Shown piece after piece: positions 44,895 to 53,626 of a stretch of DNA of 64,000 nucleotides. The notes beneath the pieces were generated by a model that saw only the letters and a program-made list of their open reading frames with translations, searched no databases and was not told where the DNA came from. Location of the stretch: NCBI GenBank assembly GCA_964617565.1, contig CAZTYH010000003.1, positions 4,948 through 68,947 of the forward strand, in the 5' to 3' direction. A program made the position numbers and the translations under genes. Every line of letters begins with the position of its first letter. Position 1 is the first letter of the stretch. Source of the DNA: JAKJGV01 sp964617565 (lineage in GTDB: Bacteria; Verrucomicrobiota; Kiritimatiellia; CAIQIC01; JAGNIJ01).

Positions 44895-44955
44895 CGGTTT
44901 TGGGATAGAAATAGGGGCCTCAGCGCTATGAGACATCGGAAAGGTTCGCATTAGG

Positions 44956-45747
44956 ATGAGCATCTGGCTTGGACGAATCGGTGCGAACGCCATCGGCAAG
45001 CTGCGGATTCACAGCGATACCGCGGCGATTGTCTGGGGCGTTTTCTGCGCTGCGTTTCGCCGGGACACCTGGCCGCGAACCGTTCGGAATGTCTTTGCCC
45101 GGCAGATTCTTTTCACCGGTTATGAGGCTTCCCGCTTTATTGCCCTGCTGGCTGTCATGGTCGGCATTTCCGTCGTCGTTCAAATGCAGGTCTGGTTGGC
45201 GCGGGTGGGGCAGACCGGTTTGCTCGGTCCCGTGCTGGTGATGGTTATTGTGCGGGAGTTGGGGCCGTTGCTGGTCAACTTCATCGTTCTGGGCCGAAGC
45301 GGAACCGCGATGGCCACGGAACTGGGCAACATGAAAGTGGCCGGCGAGGTGAACGTGTTGGATGCGCAGGGATTGGATCCTTTCATCTACCTCGTGGTGC
45401 CGCGCGTACTGGGGATGGCGATTTCCGTTTTCTGCCTCACGATCATTTTTATTATCGTATCCTTTTTCAGCGGTTATTTAATCGGCCTGCTCCTGGGTGC
45501 TAATCCCGGACCGTTCGTTCTCTTTGTGGAAAGCGTTTTCCGCGCGGTCAGTCCGCAAGACGTGGTGAACGTGCTGGTGAAAACGTTCATCCCCGGCGCG
45601 ATGACGGGCGTGATCTGTTGCATGGAAGGCCTGAGCGTGGAGGCATCCATAACGGAGGTGCCTCAGGTGATGACGCGAGCCGTGGTGCGCTCGGTGGGTG
45701 CTTTGTTTGTGGTTTCGGCCATCATGTCTATTTTGACGTATGTATAG
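44956..45747 (+). CDS. mlaE: MlaE-type ABC transporter permease
   Basis: A 263-residue inner-membrane permease of the Mla/MCE lipid transport family. The family core is visible: FTGYEASRFIALLAVMVG, then VVVQMQVWLARVG, VRELGPLLVNFIVLGRSGTAMATELGNMKV, EVNVLDAQGLDPFIYLVVPR and GVICCMEGLSVEASITEVPQ. Five hydrophobic segments are present. It begins a tight group with an MlaF-like protein, MlaD and a TPR lipoprotein, so it should form the membrane part of a transporter moving phospholipid or similar lipid between inner and outer membrane. Confidence 0.92.
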   Translation: MSIWLGRIGANAIGKLRIHSDTAAIVWGVFCAAFRRDTWPRTVRNVFARQILFTGYEASRFIALLAVMVGISVVVQMQVWLARVGQTGLLGPVLVMVIVRELGPLLVNFIVLGRSGTAMATELGNMKVAGEVNVLDAQGLDPFIYLVVPRVLGMAISVFCLTIIFIIVSFFSGYLIGLLLGANPGPFVLFVESVFRAVSPQDVVNVLVKTFIPGAMTGVICCMEGLSVEASITEVPQVMTRAVVRSVGALFVVSAIMSILTYV

Positions 45748-45771
45748 CGTTTGCGGACACGAGAGGTGCGC

Positions 45772-46467
45772 GTGGCACAAGAGCCAATCATTAGATTCGA
45801 AGAGGTCACGATCGAGGTGCGACCTCCGTTTGATGCCGGTCTTCGCTCTTTTTCGTGCGCGATCAGGCCGGGAGAGTTGCTTGCCGTGCACGTGGCGGAT
45901 GGATATGGGCATATACCCCTGGCAAGTGCCGCACAGGGATTGATCACGCCGGATAGCGGCCGTGTTTTCATCAAAGGCGAAGATTGGAGCCTTGTGTCTC
46001 CGCTTCGCGCAGCGGAATGCCGGGGGAAGACCGGCCGCGTTTTCGAGGAACACGGATGGGTGAGCAACCTCGATATGGATGAAAATATCACCCTTTCGGA
46101 GCGCCATCATACGCTTCGGCCCGAGGACGAGATTATTGCGGAGGCGCGTGAATTGGCCCGCCGGTTCGGTCTCCGGGAACTCCCCGCCGGGCGCGCGGGG
46201 ATTTTGAAGCGCGCAGACCGGCGCCGCGCGGAGTGGGTGCGCGCCTTCCTGGGCAGTCCGCTGCTGATCCTCCTGGAGCATCCGATGCGTGACGTCTACG
46301 AGGAGGCGCGCGCGAGCTTGTTGGACGAGGTTCGCGCGGCGAAAAATCGCGGCGCGGGAGTCATTTGGATTTTATCGGATCCTGTGTCATGGAAAGCTGT
46401 TTCTGAAATCGCAAATTACAAGCTGAAGCAAAATGGAGCCGACCTGGTTCCTGCGGAGGGGATGTGA
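45772..46467 (+). CDS. MlaF-like ABC ATPase homologue without catalytic motifs
   Basis: A 231-residue protein in the position and with the overall layout of an Mla ATPase. The region after beta-strand 3 reads GELLAVHVADGYGHIPLA, so the Walker A Lys-Ser/Thr is replaced by His47-Ile48-Pro49. The signature region is LKRADRRRAEW in place of LSGGQ-like sequence. Walker B is LLILLEHP, lacking the Asp, and the switch His is replaced (WILSDP). The segments TPDSGRVFIKGEDW and NLDMDENITL still reveal the ABC origin. It is therefore unlikely to hydrolyse ATP and may be structural or pair with an ATPase encoded elsewhere. GTG at 45772 follows CGAGAGG. Not a pseudogene: the frame is open and tightly packed with its neighbours. 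Confidence 0.8.
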   Translation: MAQEPIIRFEEVTIEVRPPFDAGLRSFSCAIRPGELLAVHVADGYGHIPLASAAQGLITPDSGRVFIKGEDWSLVSPLRAAECRGKTGRVFEEHGWVSNLDMDENITLSERHHTLRPEDEIIAEARELARRFGLRELPAGRAGILKRADRRRAEWVRAFLGSPLLILLEHPMRDVYEEARASLLDEVRAAKNRGAGVIWILSDPVSWKAVSEIANYKLKQNGADLVPAEGM

Positions 46468-46469
46468 TC

Positions 46470-47381
46470 ATGCCCAAGCCATTCAAATTCAGATACGTCA
46501 ATGAAATCACCGGAGCGTTTGTGCTGCTGGTCGTCGCTGCCCTCGTGGTCGGCATCTTCGTGGCCGGCCGCGCACAGAAGTGGTTTGAGGAAATACATGA
46601 AGTGAACATCAAGTTCCCTGAGGAAGGGTCATTCGACCTGCAGCGGGGCGCGGAAGTGAGGATCCTCGGCGCTCTGGTCGGCTCGATCGAGGAAATCAGC
46701 GTCGCGGACGACGGTGAAATGTCCGGCATCCTCCGCATTCGCGGCAAGTTTATCCGTTTCGTGCGCACCGATTCGCGCGCCATCGCGAAGAAAAAATTCG
46801 GCGTTGCGGGCGATGCGTTCCTGGAAATCACGAAGGGCAACGGGGATCCATGGCCGGAGGAATCCGTGCTGAAGGTGGAGAAGGATACGGAAATCACGGA
46901 GCTGATCCAGGAAGTGATCGAACGAGTGGAGGAAGTGGCCCTGCCCGCCATAGAACAGGTTCAGAAAGCGCTGGAGGAATACACCAACCTTGCGGCGGAT
47001 CTTCGCGACAGGGAGGGGAATTTGCAGCAACTCCTCGGACACCTCAGCAACCTGGCGGATTCTCTCGAGAAGGGCGAGGGCACAGTGGGCCAGTTGCTGC
47101 GCGACCCGTCGTTGGCCGAGGAATTGCGCGCGATCGCGGCCAAGGTGGATGACTCGCTCGCCGAGGTGACGAAGATCCTCGAGGATGTGCGCGCCTCCAC
47201 GGGCGTGGTGAAGGATGAGATGCAGGACGTGCCGGGCATTATGCTGCAAACCAGGGCAACGATGCGCGAAACGGAGAAGCTGATCGAAGCGCTGCAGCGG
47301 CATTGGCTTTTGCGGAAATACGTGGAGGGCGGGGAGCCCAGCACATTGATTTCACCCGCAGCGGTGGGAGGTGGGCGATGA
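46470..47381 (+). CDS. mlaD: MlaD-type MCE-domain protein
   Basis: A 303-residue periplasmic lipid-binding component anchored by one membrane helix (about 15-36, GAFVLLVVAALVVGIFVAG). The MCE domain follows (VNIKFPEEGSFDLQRGAEVRILGALVGSIEEI), then a long helical tail (about 130-290) that would form a coiled-coil barrel in a hexamer. ATG at 46470 is preferred over GTG 46464; GGAGG lies 10 bases upstream. It begins 2 bases after the MlaF-like gene and overlaps the TPR lipoprotein gene, indicating one operon. Confidence 0.9.
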   Translation: MPKPFKFRYVNEITGAFVLLVVAALVVGIFVAGRAQKWFEEIHEVNIKFPEEGSFDLQRGAEVRILGALVGSIEEISVADDGEMSGILRIRGKFIRFVRTDSRAIAKKKFGVAGDAFLEITKGNGDPWPEESVLKVEKDTEITELIQEVIERVEEVALPAIEQVQKALEEYTNLAADLRDREGNLQQLLGHLSNLADSLEKGEGTVGQLLRDPSLAEELRAIAAKVDDSLAEVTKILEDVRASTGVVKDEMQDVPGIMLQTRATMRETEKLIEALQRHWLLRKYVEGGEPSTLISPAAVGGGR

Positions 47382-48355
47382 AAAAGAACCCGGGCATTTT
47401 GTGCTGGGCCTGCTGGAGTGTCGCCATCCTGATGCTGGTCGGTTGCGCGGCGAAGAAGCCCGCGATGACAACCGATCCGGAGCTGTCGCGCGTTGCCGGT
47501 GTTGCGCGGATGTCGTTCGAACAGGGTTCGCTCGAACAGTCCGCCCGCCTGTATGCGAGGGCCTTGCGTATAGCGCGTAAAATGGATGATGCGCGGGAGG
47601 TCGGCAGTAACGCGTATAACCTGGCCGCGTGCCTCGCGGAATTGGGGCGCTATCCGGAAGCGCTCGGTTATCTCCACGAAGCGCAGGCGGAGTTCGATCG
47701 CGCGGGACGTCCGCTGGCCGATGTACTCTTGCTGAAAGCGAAGATCGCGCTGCTCGATGGACGCTATGACGAAGCGTTGAGCTATGGCGATCAGGTCGTG
47801 CCGGCGGCACAAAAGCCGGGCCAGGATTCCTATGCCGTGCAGGTCATGCTGCTGCGGACGGATGTGGCAATTGCCCGGGGTTCGATGGCCGAGGCCCAGG
47901 CCGAATTCGACCGCGCAAAAAAGGAAGTGCAGCGCATTCGGGACCCGCTACTGAACGCGCAGGCGGCAGGCGTCGAGGGGCGAATCCTCCAACTCGCCGG
48001 TTCGTTCACGCAGGCCGCTGAAGGATTCGACCGCCAGGCTGAATTGCTGCGAGGTGTTGCCCGCTTCCGCGAAATGGCTCATGCGTTGGGCCGCGCCGGA
48101 GAGGCGTACCAGCAGGCGGGGCTTTTTGCGCCTGCCGGCGACCGGTTTTATCGCGCGGCGCGCAGCTTGTATGCGCAAGGGGACGACCTTATGGCTTTGA
48201 AGATGATCCAGGCCGCCCTCGCCGCCGGGGAAAAAAGCGGCGACGAAAATGCGTTTCGTTCGATTGCCGCACTTTTCGAGGAAGTGCGCGCGCGCGTGGA
48301 AAACAGCGTGAAGAAATCACCCACCGAAACGTCGAATGATGCGGGTGATATTTGA
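47378..48355 (+). CDS. TPR-repeat lipoprotein linked to the Mla operon
   Basis: A 325-residue protein. The N-terminus is a lipoprotein signal (CWSVAILMLVGC, lipidated Cys probably at 23). The rest is helical with TPR-like repeats (LARLYARALRIAR-like SARLYARALRIAR, NLAACLAELGRYPEALGYL, LLDGRYDEALSYGDQVV, GRAGEAYQQAGLFAPAGDRF). Its start overlaps the mlaD stop by 4 bases. In some MCE operons a small lipoprotein acts as outer-membrane partner; this TPR protein may fill that place, which is inference. Confidence 0.75.
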   Translation: MKKNPGILCWACWSVAILMLVGCAAKKPAMTTDPELSRVAGVARMSFEQGSLEQSARLYARALRIARKMDDAREVGSNAYNLAACLAELGRYPEALGYLHEAQAEFDRAGRPLADVLLLKAKIALLDGRYDEALSYGDQVVPAAQKPGQDSYAVQVMLLRTDVAIARGSMAEAQAEFDRAKKEVQRIRDPLLNAQAAGVEGRILQLAGSFTQAAEGFDRQAELLRGVARFREMAHALGRAGEAYQQAGLFAPAGDRFYRAARSLYAQGDDLMALKMIQAALAAGEKSGDENAFRSIAALFEEVRARVENSVKKSPTETSNDAGDI

Positions 48356-48423
48356 TTTCAGATGGACCTTGGGATAGTCTGACGGCGAAACAGCGACGGC
48401 TGTGACAGTATAATGGAGGATCC

Positions 48424-48918
48424 ATGAAAAGATGTGTGGATTTATGTGTTGTGCTTGCTTTGCTCTTTTGCTCCGGGGCGGCGCTTGCCGCCGCGCCGCA
48501 GCAGATGAGTGTGCAGATTCGCAATGGCCAGGTACGCGCGAATCCTTCTTTCCTCGGGCCGATCGTTGCGCCGGTTGAATACGGCGACTCGGTCCGGGTT
48601 TCGGGCGAGCAGGCGGGATGGATGAAAATCACGACGCCGGCAGGCAAGGAAGGATGGATTCACGGATCGGCGTTGACTACCAAGCGCGTGGTACTCCAGG
48701 CCGGAACCAAGGATGTGCAGGCCGCTGCGTCGGGCGACGAATTGGCGTTGGCGGGCAAGGGGTTCAGCTCCGAAGTGGAGGCCGAGTTCAAGGCGGCGAA
48801 CAAGGACATTGATTTCAGGTGGGTGGACCGCATGGAAACGTTCAAGGTGGATATGCAGGAAATCCAGCGCTTCCTTAAAGAAGGAAATGTGACCTCGCGG
48901 GAAGGAGGCCGGCCGTGA
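48424..48918 (+). CDS. Exported bacterial SH3-domain protein
   Basis: A 164-residue protein with a signal peptide (CVVLALLFCSGAALAA). Residues about 25-85 form a bacterial SH3-like domain: VQIRNGQVRANPSFLGPIVAPVEYGD, VRVSGEQAGWMKI and GKEGWIHGSAL. Such domains usually bind peptidoglycan peptides. A helical C-terminal half follows. The last codon overlaps the start of the M48 peptidase gene, so the two are coupled and may work together at the cell wall. Confidence 0.8.
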   Translation: MKRCVDLCVVLALLFCSGAALAAAPQQMSVQIRNGQVRANPSFLGPIVAPVEYGDSVRVSGEQAGWMKITTPAGKEGWIHGSALTTKRVVLQAGTKDVQAAASGDELALAGKGFSSEVEAEFKAANKDIDFRWVDRMETFKVDMQEIQRFLKEGNVTSREGGRP

Positions 48919-49838
48919 AGAAATGCTTCCTTTCCATTAATTGGATTGCCGTTGCTGTTCTGGCGATGGTTGTTGCGGCGGTTGCCGTGGGATGCGCGAC
49001 CGTGGCCCAGGTTGGAACCGCGGTCGGGCAGGCAACCGGAGTGATCACACAGGAACAGGCCGATTCCATCAATCGCGGCGCTGCGGCGGTGGAAAAAACT
49101 TTCCAGGACATCACGCCTGAGCAGGAGTACTACCTTGGGCGCTCCGTGGCCGCGACGATCCTGAAGGCGTACAATGTGTACGAAAACGATGCGGCCACGC
49201 ATTATCTGAACGTGCTTGGGCAGACGCTCGCTCTTGCATCAGACAAGCCGGAAACCTTCGGCGGCTACCATTTCGCCATCCTGGATACGGACGAAATCAA
49301 TGCGTTTGCGGCCCCGGGCGGATTGATCATGATCTCGCGCGGGATGATTCGCTGCTGCACGACGGAAGATGCGCTCGCCGCTGTGCTCGCGCACGAAGTC
49401 GGGCACGTCGAAAATCAGCACGGACTCAAGGCGATTCGGAAGGGGCGACTGACTTCGGCACTCACGATCCTTGCGCTGGAAAGTGCGAAGCAACTGGGTG
49501 GTGAAAATCTGGCCGAGGTAACGAAGGCCTTTGAAGGCAGTATCAGCGACATCACCGCGACGCTGATGAACAACGGTTATTCCCGCAAAACGGAATACGA
49601 GGCCGATCGGTCCGCGGTGAAGGTCATGAACCGCGTCGGCTACGATCCCGAGGCGCTGGTGGATATGCTGCACGAGATGAAGAAGAATCTGAAACCGGGC
49701 GGACTCGATTTTGCAAAGACCCATCCCGACCCGAACGTGCGTATCGCCGAATTGCGGAAGGTAATCGGCCCGGCCGGCAAGGTGGATGTGGTTCCCGCGC
49801 GCCAGCGCCGTTTCGAGAAGGCTGTGGGCGGGATCTGA
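48915..49838 (+). CDS. M48-family zinc metallopeptidase lipoprotein
   Basis: A 307-residue protease resembling BepA/LoiP-type periplasmic enzymes. The signal ends with a lipobox (VAVGC). The zinc site is HEVGH (160-164) with the third ligand in EYEADRSAVKVM. PGGLIMISRGM and the length are typical; there is no C-terminal TPR domain. In E. coli such proteins control outer-membrane protein assembly. The GTG start overlaps the SH3 gene. The preceding envelope-transport genes suggest a common envelope-maintenance role. Confidence 0.9.
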   Translation: MKKCFLSINWIAVAVLAMVVAAVAVGCATVAQVGTAVGQATGVITQEQADSINRGAAAVEKTFQDITPEQEYYLGRSVAATILKAYNVYENDAATHYLNVLGQTLALASDKPETFGGYHFAILDTDEINAFAAPGGLIMISRGMIRCCTTEDALAAVLAHEVGHVENQHGLKAIRKGRLTSALTILALESAKQLGGENLAEVTKAFEGSISDITATLMNNGYSRKTEYEADRSAVKVMNRVGYDPEALVDMLHEMKKNLKPGGLDFAKTHPDPNVRIAELRKVIGPAGKVDVVPARQRRFEKAVGGI

Positions 49839-49845
49839 GAGAGCT

Positions 49846-51981
49846 TTGAAGAAGAAACTTCTATTCGGAATTCTTATCGGCGCAGTGTCTGCCTTGCTGG
49901 CCTGCACGCTTGATGGATTGCGCCAGCTCGATACATGGGAATTCAATACGTGGGATCTTCGTGTCCGCTTCTTCAAGGGCGAGAGTCCTGCCACCGACAA
50001 AATTCGGGTCATTCTTCTCGACCAGGCGAGCCTCGATTGGGGCAAGAACGAGAACGCGCTGGCGTGGCCATGGCCGCGCCAGGTCTATGCGCCGATCCTG
50101 GATTTCTGCCGGCGCGGTGGGGCAAAAGTGATTGCCTTCGACGTGCTGTACACGGAGCCGTCCGCTTATGATGCCTATGACGATACAGCCCTCGGGACGG
50201 CGATTCAGGCGACGCCCGGTTTTGTCGGAGCCGTTTTCATGGGTCGGGCTTCGGGCGACAGAGATGCGTGGCCGGAATTCGTTCCGTCGCCGCCCTATGT
50301 GATTCAAGGCTTGGAGCAATGGTTGGCAGGAGAACGGCCGACCCGTGTTGAATCTTTGCGCGCGGCGTTCCCGATTCCCGATCTTGCGACCAACGCCACA
50401 TTACTCGGCAATGTCAGCGATGAGCCGGACAAGGACGGGGTTTTTCGGCGTGCCACTCTTTTCAAGGTGTTCGATGGGCGGGCCGTGGCATCCCTCGGCC
50501 TTGCGGCCTATCTTGCGGGTGAACCGGACGGCGGCCGCCAGGTTCCGCTTTCCATTGAGGCCGGATGGTTGAGGGTCAACAATCGCCGCATTCCCATTGA
50601 TTCCGAGGGGCGTTATATCCTGCGGTTTGTCGGGCCTTCGGGATCGCACCGGACCTTCAACGCGGCAACAATCATACAGTCGGAAGTGCGAATCCTTTCG
50701 GGAGAAACGCCGGCATTGGATCCCGAGGTGTTTCGCGATTGCTATGTGCTTTTCGGGTTCAGCGCGCCGGGGCTGCTGGATTTGCGGCCGACGCCGGTCA
50801 GCGGAGTCTATCCCGGGGTCGAAATTCATGCGACGATGTTGGACAACCTGCTTTCACAGCTTTTCCTGCGTGATGCACCACCCGCGCTGGTCATGATCGT
50901 CATTATCGCGATGGCCTTGTTCAGCGGTGTGCTTGGCACATTGAGCCGAAAAGCGTGGCAGAGTGTGTTGACCTTCTTCGTTTGCCTGCCGGTGCCGGTT
51001 GTGGTCGGGCTTGCGGCCTATCCGGCGGGCTACTGGTGGCCGATAGTGGCAGGGACTATTGCGGTTGCTCTTTCTCTGGTCGGAGCCGTGGTGGTGAACT
51101 ACGCGACCGAAGGCCGCCAGAAAGCCTTCATTAAAAATGCATTCCGGTTCTACGTGGGACCGGAAGTGATTGACCAGATGATCTCCGATCCATCGAAACT
51201 CAAGCTCGGCGGCGAAAAGAAGGAGCTGACCCTGTTCTTTTCAGACTTGGAGAAATTCTCCTCGTTCTCCGAAAAACTGAAACCCGAAGAGCTGACGGCA
51301 TTGCTCAACGATTACCTCTCCGACATGGGTGAAATCATCAAGGAGGAGGGGGGGTATCTCGATAAGTATATTGGTGACGCGATCGTCGCGTTCTGGAACG
51401 CGCCGGTGCCGCAACCCGATCACGCGTTGCGCGCTTGCCGGGCCGCGCTTCGCTGTCAGAGGAAGCTTGCAGAGCGGCGCGAGGAAATCGCGCAGCGAAC
51501 CGGCGCCGTGCTGAAAATGCGCATCGGCATCAACACCGGCGAAGTGACCGTGGGCAACATGGGCTCGCGTGAACGGTTTAATTATACCGTACTCGGGGAT
51601 GCCGCGAACCTGGCGTCGCGGCTTGAGGGCGCAAACAAGTTCTTCGGCACCTACACGATGATTTCCGAATCGGCCTGGGGGCAGGCGTCGCAGGGGCTGG
51701 TCGGCCGCGAGATGGGCCGTATCCGGGTGGTGGGTCGCGCCACGCCCGTACGTGTCTACGAAGTGGTCGGCCTGGCGGGAGAGTCCGTGCCGGAAGCGGT
51801 TTCCGGATTTGAACAAGCAATCAAACTTTGCTATGCTGGCGCGTGGCGTCAGGCGCTGGATCTATTGGAGCGTTTCCCGGACGATCCGTTGTCCGCGAAA
51901 TATGCTGCGCACTGCAGAACGATGTTGGCTGAACCCTCCCGTAAATGGGAGGGAGTCTGGACGTTGACGGAAAAGGGCTGA
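49846..51981 (+). CDS. CHASE2-domain class III adenylate/guanylate cyclase
   Basis: A 711-residue membrane signalling enzyme. A first membrane segment (about 4-22) leads into an extracytoplasmic CHASE2 sensor (WEFNTWDLRVRF, VILLDQASLDWG, AKVIAFDVLYTEPS). Three membrane helices follow at about 345-425. The C-terminal class III cyclase domain has metal-binding Asp467 (FFSDLEKFSSF) and Asp511 (YIGDAIVAFW), Lys507 in DKYIGD, which specifies purine, and NYTVLGDAANLASRLE. cAMP is the likelier product. The start is TTG at 49846, 7 bases after the M48 stop with GAGAG upstream. No cAMP receptor is nearby. Confidence 0.9.
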   Translation: MKKKLLFGILIGAVSALLACTLDGLRQLDTWEFNTWDLRVRFFKGESPATDKIRVILLDQASLDWGKNENALAWPWPRQVYAPILDFCRRGGAKVIAFDVLYTEPSAYDAYDDTALGTAIQATPGFVGAVFMGRASGDRDAWPEFVPSPPYVIQGLEQWLAGERPTRVESLRAAFPIPDLATNATLLGNVSDEPDKDGVFRRATLFKVFDGRAVASLGLAAYLAGEPDGGRQVPLSIEAGWLRVNNRRIPIDSEGRYILRFVGPSGSHRTFNAATIIQSEVRILSGETPALDPEVFRDCYVLFGFSAPGLLDLRPTPVSGVYPGVEIHATMLDNLLSQLFLRDAPPALVMIVIIAMALFSGVLGTLSRKAWQSVLTFFVCLPVPVVVGLAAYPAGYWWPIVAGTIAVALSLVGAVVVNYATEGRQKAFIKNAFRFYVGPEVIDQMISDPSKLKLGGEKKELTLFFSDLEKFSSFSEKLKPEELTALLNDYLSDMGEIIKEEGGYLDKYIGDAIVAFWNAPVPQPDHALRACRAALRCQRKLAERREEIAQRTGAVLKMRIGINTGEVTVGNMGSRERFNYTVLGDAANLASRLEGANKFFGTYTMISESAWGQASQGLVGREMGRIRVVGRATPVRVYEVVGLAGESVPEAVSGFEQAIKLCYAGAWRQALDLLERFPDDPLSAKYAAHCRTMLAEPSRKWEGVWTLTEKG

Positions 51982-52001
51982 TGCGGAAACCAGGTGATGC
52001 A

Positions 52002-52847
52002 ATGAAAGTAATTTTTGGCGGTGTTCGCGGAACCAGTTGCGTGGCGCAGCCCGAGTTTTCCCGTTTCGGAGGCGATACGACCTCCTTGCTGGTGGAGGGG
52101 TCTGCCGGGGGGCGTATCCTGATAGACGCTGGAACGGGTATCCGGCAACTTGGCGAGCGCATTGCGGCAGCAGGAAGCGAGTCGCGCGCACTGCTGCTGA
52201 TGACGCATTACCATCTGGATCACGTCATGGGTTTGCCCTCGCTGCCGTTGTTATATCAGCCGGGCGCATCCCTGTTGATGGCGTCACCGCCTCGTGCCGG
52301 GCGCACGATGGAAAAAGTGGTGCGTCAGATCATGGCCCAGCCGTACTGGCCCGTGCAGATGGAGGACCTTCACGCTTCGATTCGCTTTCTGAAGTGGAAG
52401 GATGTCGCCCCGAAAGCGCCTGCCCGCTTCGGCGAGTTCGACATCCGGTGGTGTTCGGTGCATCATCCGGGCGGTTGTACGGCCTATCGCGTGGAAGAGC
52501 GGGAGAGCGGCGCATCGCTGGTCTTTGCGACGGATATCGAATGGGCGTTGTCGAGCCCGAAGGAGAAGAAGACCTTTCTGAAACTTTGCACGGAGCCAGT
52601 GCCCGCGAACCTGCTCGTCATGGACGGCCAGTACAACCGGCGCGGCTACGCTCCGTTCAAAGGCTGGGGCCACAGCACGTGGGAAGATACCGTGGATGTG
52701 GCGCGGGAGACCGGTGTCGGAACGTTGTTGATCACGCACCATGCGCCCCGGAATACGGACCAGCAATTGCGGAGCCTGGAAGGTCTTGTGCAGAAAGCGT
52801 TTGCCCGCGCCGGGTTGGCGCGCGCGGGCCAGGAGGTTTCGCTTTAG
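52002..52847 (+). CDS. Metallo-beta-lactamase-fold hydrolase
   Basis: A 281-residue cytoplasmic protein. The MBL metal motif is MTHYHLDHVMG (HxHxDH), with further ligands in SVHHPGG, ATDIEW and ITHHAP. The N-terminus MKVIFGGVRGTSCV resembles the ribonuclease Z/PhnP-like branch, whose members cut phosphodiesters. ATG at 52002 is used because it begins at the conserved strand; ATG 51981 overlaps the cyclase stop and is an alternative. Located directly after the cyclase, it could in principle be a cyclic-nucleotide phosphodiesterase, but this is only a positional hint. Confidence 0.78.
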   Translation: MKVIFGGVRGTSCVAQPEFSRFGGDTTSLLVEGSAGGRILIDAGTGIRQLGERIAAAGSESRALLLMTHYHLDHVMGLPSLPLLYQPGASLLMASPPRAGRTMEKVVRQIMAQPYWPVQMEDLHASIRFLKWKDVAPKAPARFGEFDIRWCSVHHPGGCTAYRVEERESGASLVFATDIEWALSSPKEKKTFLKLCTEPVPANLLVMDGQYNRRGYAPFKGWGHSTWEDTVDVARETGVGTLLITHHAPRNTDQQLRSLEGLVQKAFARAGLARAGQEVSL

Positions 52848-52849
52848 CA

Positions 52850-53563
52850 ATGCCCGAACCGAAGCATCCATCCCTTTATCTTTGCGCGCCTGTCAATGCC
52901 CTGGTCCAGGGTTTGTACGAGCAGAACATCCCTATGTCGGAGGTCCGGAAGCATGGTGATTTCGGACTCGGTACTTTTAATGATCTCGATGGCGAAATGA
53001 TCCTGCTGGATGGAGCCGTGTACCAGGTGACCGGCAAGGGCGAGGTGCGCGTGGTGGAGGAGGATGTGCTGACGCCCTTTGCATGCGTCACTTTTTACGA
53101 CGCATTGACGCAGGATGCGTTGGATGGGGAGCGGGATTACACCGCGTTCAATGAATGGCTGCTGCGATTGCTTCCCTCACCGAACATCTTCTACGCCATT
53201 CGATTTGAAGGTTTGTTCCGGAGCATTCGAACGCGCTCGGTTCCGAAACAAGACAATTACAGACCTCTCGTGGAAGTTGCAAAAGAGCAGCCGGAGTTCA
53301 CGTTTGAAGATGTCGAGGGCACGCTGGCGGGTTTTTTTACGCCATCCTTCATGGCGTCCTTAAACGTGCCGGGATTGCATCTCCATTTCCTGTCGAAAGA
53401 TCGGAAATGCGGAGGGCACCTTCTTCAATGCCGTCCAATGCGCGGGCGGGTCGGTATCCAATTCATAAGCAAGTTGGAGCTCGGATTGCCGATGACGCTG
53501 GATTACCTCGGCGGCGAGTTCGACCGCGATGTCCGTAAGGATCTCGATCGGGCGGAGAAGTGA
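52850..53563 (+). CDS. budA: Alpha-acetolactate decarboxylase
   Basis: A 237-residue enzyme converting acetolactate to acetoin. Family segments are GDFGLGTFNDLDGEM, VTGKGEVRVV, TPFACVTFY, FYAIRFEGLFRSIRTRSVPKQ and the zinc site LHLHFLSKDRKCGGHLL. Length is normal. The start lies two bases after the MBL stop with CAGGAGG upstream, giving the usual N-terminus; reading further upstream in the same frame would only cross the MBL gene. Acetoin formation would help dispose of pyruvate; no acetolactate synthase is in the window. Confidence 0.92.
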   Translation: MPEPKHPSLYLCAPVNALVQGLYEQNIPMSEVRKHGDFGLGTFNDLDGEMILLDGAVYQVTGKGEVRVVEEDVLTPFACVTFYDALTQDALDGERDYTAFNEWLLRLLPSPNIFYAIRFEGLFRSIRTRSVPKQDNYRPLVEVAKEQPEFTFEDVEGTLAGFFTPSFMASLNVPGLHLHFLSKDRKCGGHLLQCRPMRGRVGIQFISKLELGLPMTLDYLGGEFDRDVRKDLDRAEK

Positions 53564-53626
53564 AGGCATCCCTGAAACCTGCTTGCCCTCCATAGCCTCC
53601 GGGCGAAGGAGGGAAACCCCTCTCCT

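Noticed and set aside
52037..52849. Upstream extension of the acetolactate decarboxylase frame
   Set aside because: It runs through the metallo-beta-lactamase gene in another frame and encodes low-quality Arg/Gly-rich sequence; a good ATG with CAGGAGG exists at 52850.
53586..53613. CCCTCC/GGAGGG hairpin between budA and the EamA-like gene as a bidirectional terminator
   Set aside because: Six pairs with a 16-base loop and no T-run on either strand.
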